The notes below the pieces were generated by a model, which saw only the letters and a list, made by a program, of their open reading frames with translations, made no database searches and had not been told where the DNA came from. Below are positions 58,380 to 64,000 of a DNA stretch of 64,000 bases, one piece after another (the stretch's first letter is position 1; each line of letters starts with the position of its first letter). The position numbers and the translations under genes are program-made. Origin of the DNA: Ulota crispa (taxonomy: Eukaryota; Streptophyta; Bryopsida; Orthotrichales; Orthotrichaceae); the NCBI GenBank assembly GCA_963920765.1, contig OY987247.1, positions 10,016,471 to 10,080,470 of the forward strand, in the 5' to 3' direction.

Positions 58380-59272
58380 TTAACCCCTCAAGGCCCAAGC
58401 CCAAATTTTCTGGAAAAATACCAAAAAACTGTCATTTTCAGTGTTTTGATTCAAAGAACTTTTTTTTGAATTTTTACAAGTCTAACTGTAGATCTTGCAT
58501 AGGAATTATGCAAAGAGCCATAGTGAAATCTTCACACGTTTAACCATACGGATTGAGAGGTTTGAGCGTTTGAAGTTGGTGTAAAAAGTTTTTTTGATCT
58601 TTGCCCAAAGTTCTCAGGTTCCTTTGACCATATGTGGTGAACATTTTTTGCAACATGGGTGTTGTAGAAAGTTAACCAACATGCTCTAAATCATGTTAGG
58701 CATGTCTCCACCAATTTTTAAGGTTATCAAAGACATGGGGCACACCCTACATGGCCTTGCATTGCAAGCATGGGCTTGAAATTTTCATAATACTAGGGTT
58801 GTTTGCAAACTAAATTTTTGAGGGATGATTTAAACATATAAAAATCCAAACAATGTATGAAATGATTTTGACTTCTTAGACAACCAAAAAAAAAGTTTGA
58901 AAAAAAATCATATCTTTGTTCGCTATTGCAATTCAAAAGTTAGTGTATTTATCAAATACAAAAATGAATTTATCTAGTACACTATTGCTTTTGGTGTATT
59001 CCAATGAAGGGTCATGCCTTCATTGGTGACCCTTGAGAGAAGTCAACAAAATTTGGTATGTCCAGCTTGCCCCTTGAACAAAAAAAGCACATAAAACACC
59101 TATATCTTTTGAATTGTGAACCCAATTTCAACAAAAATGTACTCTCGCATAACCCTTGCAAAACTCTATTTCATAAATAAAATTCAAATTTTTTGATAAA
59201 AACTTCCAATAGGAAAAGCTTGCCCAAAGCCCATATTGTCCCTCATAGGGACGATGGGCTTTTAGGGGTTAA
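58380..59272. mobile_element. TTAA-terminated element, W family
   Basis: Left TTAACCCCTCAAGGCCCAAG; right GGGCTTTTAGGGGTTAA with TTAA at 59269-59272. A subterminal hairpin GTCCCTCATAGGGAC lies 30-45 bp from the right end. 893 bp, no ORF. Confidence 0.85.
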
Positions 59273-60306
59273 ACACCTTACAGAGCGTGTGATCTTTTTG
59301 ATTCCATGCTCACACTTTGAAGGTCATCTTTCCCCTGTTTGAGTGAATGAACTCTCAAAAGGGCAAAAATGAATGACAATTTGTTTTTGTTCTTGCTTTG
59401 AGCAAGAAAAACTGTTGGATATTGACTCTTAGATTAGGTTTCCATCATAGCTACATTTGGTTCTTGCAATTAAGCTCTCTTGTTTTTTTGCCAAAATTTC
59501 CAAATTGTGCTACCATGTAAGCATTTGTAAGGAAATTTAAATTTGGGGCTTGGAACTTAGTGCTAGGCTACAAAGTGATTTTTTTTGCTCTCTATTGTTG
59601 GAGAGAGATTTTACTTCATATTGTTAATATATCAATTTCAAGTGTCATTTGTAATTTATGTATGCGTTATACAATAAAAATCAATGTTAATGATATGTTA
59701 TTATTCAATAATCGTTGTAACAAAATTTGAGACAAATAATCAGTAACATTAGACATAAAACCAATAAAAATACTGAAACAAATACAATAACATTTGTACT
59801 TGTTATTGTTATGATGACTTTAAATTCTTCTGCGAGGATTTTTTAATCCATAATGTTTTATACAAATCTTTAAAAGAATTTAGTAAATAGTGTAGACAAC
59901 CTAAACTTTTCAAGTAAGGTTGTTTGCTCTAAAATCATCACTTAAAGGGCTAGTTTGCATTTTGATGGGCTTTTTAAGACAATAAGAGTTTTTGTTTAAT
60001 TTTAGACAAAGGGAAATGGATGCTAAATGTAACACAATTTTTTTTCATATTTTTTGAAGCATAATTGAATTGTTGATGAATTTTCAAAATTTTATGTAGT
60101 AGGCACCTATTTGTGATTCTAGGTCTCCCATAAACTGTCCCCGTGCAACTTGTGAAGAGATGAATGAAATTGAGGAGTATGATTGGCTCTTGCAATAGAA
60201 AGCACCTTTCTTTCTCTAACTTGGAGGGTCCAATTCAGGATCACTTCATATCCATTCCTGAGCTACCTATGGGGTGCTTCCTTTGAGAAGGTTGCAAGTA
60301 GAGCAT
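59273..60306. other. Intergenic repeat flank, no gene seen
   Basis: AT-rich; partly paralogous to 46800-47500 and 49560-50140. Nothing coding. Confidence 0.35.
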
Positions 60307-61924
60307 ACTACCCCTGAAGGCCCTAAACAACGTTTTTTGGCAACATAGTAATTTTGGGTAGCTCATAACAAACATATTTTTCATTTTTCTTTCTTTGAAA
60401 ATTTCACACATGATGTGCCCAAGGAGTAGCTTTGAGGTCCCACAATTTTCATAACTTTTGATTACATGGTTCAAAAGTTATTGCATGATACACAATTTTC
60501 CTTGAACTCTAGGCAACCCGGGCACCTCTGAAAACTTCATTAAACATTACATTTAAAATTTAGAAAATTTGAAGTTTGTTCTTTAGATTAATCTATATGT
60601 GAGAAGCTTTGAATCATTCCATTTCAATCAATGAGATGAAAGTTATTAGGAGTTTTAGTTTGCAAGTAGATATGGAGTCTCTCATAACCATATCTACCAA
60701 CAAACTAAAACTCCTCATAACTTTCATCTCATTGATTGAAATTGAATGATTCAAAGCTTCTCACATAAAGATAAATCTAAAGAACCATTTCCAAAATTTT
60801 GTTTTTAAAAATTGTAAATTTTAAAGAAGTTTTTTGGGCCAACATGCTCCTCCTCCTCCAATTTCAATTCTTGCATAACTTCTTCAATACTTGTTGGAAT
60901 GAAGAAAAAAAAAGATGTCCACGCAAATATTCAAGTTCTCCATCTTCCTTAAAAGTTTTAGAAAATCTCACAAAGTAGTTTAGTTGTAAGTACAATAGGG
61001 TATAGGCTCCTTATAAATCACCAATTTGAGCCAGTCGGCTTTTTTTTATTAAAACATGGAGTATAATTGGTCCATTTTGGTAGGAAAAAACATCATTACA
61101 TCCTTATGTAGTATAAAGTAAGTGTACCAAATTTCAGTTCCTAAAAACAAAAACTCCAATTTTGGTGAATTGTTTTGTAAGAAATTCATGGTTTTACGTG
61201 ATAATTTATTGAAAAGCATTGGTGATGAATTTATGAGATTTGATTAAATAAATATGTAGGAATCGTCCATACGCACATCTTCCATGCTAAAAAAAACCCG
61301 CTTAAGTAACAAAAACTTTACTAGCAAAAGATTCAATGAAACTTGTGGTAGGCCCATATTTTGTAAAATAAATATTTTTGTTTGTCAACTAGCTTTTCAT
61401 CAAGTAAACAAAACATGATGTTTAGAGATACAAATTTAATTACAATGTTTGAGTCAAACAACAAAATTTGATTTTCAAAGAAAAATATGTATTTTACAAA
61501 ACTTGGGCCTACCACAAGTTTCATTGAATCTTTTGCTAGTAAAGTTTTGGTTACTTAAGCGGTTTTTTTTAGCATGGAAGATGTGCGTATGGACGATTCC
61601 TACATATCTATTTAATCAAATCTCAAAAATTCATCACCAATGCTTTTCAATAAATTATCACGTAAAACCATGAATTTCTTACAAAACAATTCACCAAAAT
61701 TGGAGTTTTTGTTTTTAGGAACTGAAATTTGGTAGACTTGCTTAGTATTGCACAAGGATGTAATGATGTTTTTTTCCTACCAAAATGGACCAATTATACT
61801 CCATGTTTTAATAAAAAAAAGCTGACTGGCTCAAATTGGTGATTCGTAAGGAGCCAAAACCTAAGTGTACATGCTCAAAATCCCATTTATCCCTCGAGGG
61901 GACAATTGGTCCTTTAGGGGTTAA
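60307..61924. mobile_element. Composite TTAA-type element, N family, copy 2, with nested foldback
   Basis: Left ACTA-CCCCTGAAGGCCC, right TTGGTCCTTTAGGGG with TTAA at 61921-61924. The interior matches 47523-48542. It carries its own inverted repeat around 60690 ('tagtttgcaagtagatatgg' against 'ccatatctaccaacaaacta') and a nested 0.87-kb foldback at 60995-61861. Confidence 0.75.
60995..61861. mobile_element. Long foldback element, MULE-like, nested in the N element
   Basis: Arms of about 410 bp, nearly identical, around a centre near 61425: 'ccaatttgagccagtcggct' at 61021 against its complement at 61822-61841, and 'acgtgataatttattgaaaa' at 61196 against 61648-61667. It is flanked by TAAGTACA (60987-60994) and TAAGTGTACA (61862-61871). 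The uninterrupted family sequence reads 'taagtacatgc', so the flanks are an 8-10 bp target duplication. No transposase. Confidence 0.75.
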
Positions 61925-63304
61925 TTCTCATTGTGTTTTTCTTGCCTCTAGTCCTTGCCATTGATACTCTTCCCTCTTTTGGCTCCTTGTGTTGGTTACC
62001 CCACAATGACAGTCTTTGTGTTCTTTTTAGTCTTGCACTAGTGTACTCTCAATCTGAATATTTGAGTAATCTAGTTCTTTCAATCTTGCACTCTTGCACT
62101 TGAGCTTTTTAAATCTTGTGGAGATTAGTTCTTGGTTCTTTTATGTTTAGTTGCCACCAAAAGAACTTTAAGTCAAGAGTCTCAACTTCCAAGTCTTGTA
62201 ATCCTTAGTAATAATGCTCTTGAAGGCTTGACTCTATTGCATTGCTTAAAAGTTTTAAGTTTTGACAAAAGCCCCAAACCTTGCAGTTGTTGCTTTTGGA
62301 AGTTGGATGCTTTTGCATATTTTGATATTTTTGGCTCCCCGTTCATCTCATTATTTTTGTGTGCTCTACTTATTGTTTCAACTGCTATTGTAGTTTGTAG
62401 ATCTCCTTGCGATTGTATGGTGCTACCACTTTTGGACCCTGCTATTGATAATATTTGAAATTAAAATGATAGTGGAGGGAAATTACCAAAGGGTGTTTTA
62501 AGCTAATGGCTAAAATTGGCTGTTGCTAGAAAAATAACTAATTCACTTAACCTACCATCAAATATTTTTAGACAAAAAAAAATTTCTTCCCAAATGCTAT
62601 GTTAAAGCATAGCAAAGGATGAGGTGCCACCTAGCTAAGGCATCCTATAATGCAACATAAAAGGAGGAAATTCTTTGACATAGACCTTGTTGTCTACTAG
62701 TTAAAACCTTTAATATTTTACCACCTAAAATTGTTCTAGAATATCTTTTACATATATTTCAAATTTGAAAAAATCCCATACCTTTGACACAAAAACAGTT
62801 TACAAAAAACTTCCAATCTCTATGTTTGATGTTGATTTTAGGTAGATATCCAAAATTTTATACAAATCTTTACAATCATGATACGTACATCCAACAAGTA
62901 AATAACAATGCAATGTTTGCTTTTGTCATTCCAAAAAATATTACCTAAGTTAAAGTTTTGGCTCTTCAAAGGTTTAACTCATCTGGAAGGTGGACACTTC
63001 TAAGCTCCAATCCTTTTATGGGTTGTTATATTCAACTCATTGCTATACTGTGCATAAGCATTGGCAAATTGTAGTGCTTATATGTTTAGCTATTCAATTA
63101 TGTATTATACTAGTATAGGCACCCTCCTGTCTGACGGTACACAAAATAAATTCAGGCCCAATTAGGTAAAATATTTTCTCTATAAGAACTTTTTTTAACT
63201 TTTTATCCACGTATCCAATTTCAAATTTTACCCATACCAATAAAATATATATTTTTTGTTTACAAAACATTTCCTTGCAGTGAAGCAATTTTCATTTTAA
63301 ACCC
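61925..63304. other. Intergenic, no gene seen
   Basis: The plus-strand open frame 62132-62458 (108 codons) is Leu/Ser/Cys-rich without a recognisable domain. I do not call it. Confidence 0.35.
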
Positions 63305-63670
63305 ATAGAGTATTTTACCCACGTAATAAAAAGATCGCTACTATTTCCGCAAAAAAATATTATTTAATAGTTTTACCCATGCAACTTTTTTACCCACACA
63401 ATAATTATCCACACAACTTTTTTACATTTTTTGGTTTTTTACCCATGCATTTTTTTACCCATGTAGGTTTTTATCACACAAATTTTTATCTGCGCAAATA
63501 TTTACCCTTGTAAATTTTTACCCACGTAGGTTCTTACCCACACAAGTTTTTACCCACGCGTGTTTATACCCATGCATATTTTTACCCGTGTAGGTTTTTA
63601 CCCACTCAGGTTTTTGCGCTCGCAAATCTTTCCTCATGCAAGTTAGATTTTTACCCATGCAATAAAATAA
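63305..63670. repeat. Degenerate minisatellite, unit near TTTTTACCCATGCAAG
   Basis: About 15-18 imperfect units of 16-22 bp, each with 'ttttaccca' followed by a variable 'cgtagg', 'tgcaa' or 'cacaag' word. Strong sequence drift between units indicates an old array. Confidence 0.8.
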
Positions 63671-63906
63671 TCGCCAGATTGGTAAATCCTATTCTTTTAC
63701 ATATACAGATAGATATAGATATACAAATAGTGCTTTGATGCAAAGTCTTTCTCCAAACTTAAAAATAAAAAACCTTAATCTTTACAAATAGAGTTGAGAC
63801 ATTGTCAACTTTGAATAACAATTACTTTCAACTTGATTTTTGACGCTCTATGAATGTCACACGCATGCCTTTATGAAAACAAATGAACAAATATGGTATA
63901 TAACCC

Positions 63907-64000
63907 TTAACCCCTAAATGCCCAAGGCACCCAATTTGGGTGTCCAAAAAACTTCAAGAAACTTTGAAACCCTGTTGAAGGTATAGATTTTATCATTTTT
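63907..64000. mobile_element. TTAA-terminated element, GCCCAAGG family, copy 5 (cut by window end)
   Basis: TTAA at 63907-63910 followed by CCCCTAAATGCCCAAGG, then sequence matching the start of the other copies. The right end is outside the window. Confidence 0.75.

Noticed and set aside
62132-62458. A 108-codon Leu/Cys-rich open frame
   Set aside because: Composition of the AT-rich flank, no motif, no supporting signals.
63305-63670. Repeated units that could be mistaken for a CRISPR array
   Set aside because: Units are diverged, spacing is irregular and there are no unique spacers; this is eukaryotic DNA.

Overview
This is nuclear DNA of a land plant. The genes have GT-AG spliced exons with a strongly biased AT-rich intergenic background, and the best gene is an organelle-type P-class PPR protein. 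That PPR gene is split by at least five introns. Most flowering-plant PPR genes lack introns, so a bryophyte, lycophyte or fern is the more likely source (inference). Few genes are visible and most of the window is mobile-element sequence.

Gene islands. (1) About 0.96-10.5 kb: a putative promoter and CT-rich leader, a frameshifted unrecognised ORF (minus strand), a decayed ZNF593/BUD20-type zinc-finger gene (minus, 2575-3420), and a PPR gene (plus, 5934-10467). (2) About 27.5-31.6 kb: an intact three-exon VOC/glyoxalase-I-like gene (minus, 29035-29756) with a probable intron in its 5' UTR. (3) About 16.2-17.4 kb: a dead Tc1/mariner transposase gene (minus). I see no other convincing protein gene and no RNA gene that I can support.

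Repeat landscape. The dominant feature is a diverse set of non-autonomous elements that begin TTAA-CCCCTAA... and end ...TTAGGGG-TTAA. I count about 20 with both ends plus several single ends, from 79 bp to about 1 kb. They fall into at least eight internal-sequence families with shared termini. A partial tandem duplication at 12.46-14.23 kb gives a natural empty site: one copy carries element 12583-13306 and the other has a single TTAA at the same place. This shows TTAA-targeted insertion with duplication of TTAA, the signature of piggyBac-type transposition. No transposase for it is in the window. Other elements are Tourist/PIF-Harbinger-like MITEs (about 122 bp and about 250 bp families), a Tc1/mariner MITE, a pogo-like element, MULE-like foldbacks, an LTR relic in a PPR intron, and AT dinucleotide and degenerate satellite tracts.

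How it fits together. The two likely functional genes are unrelated housekeeping-type genes (organelle RNA binding; small-molecule/glyoxalase-type chemistry). They are embedded in repeats that have repeatedly nested into each other (40.4-42.8 kb, 3.9-5.7 kb, 60.3-61.9 kb).
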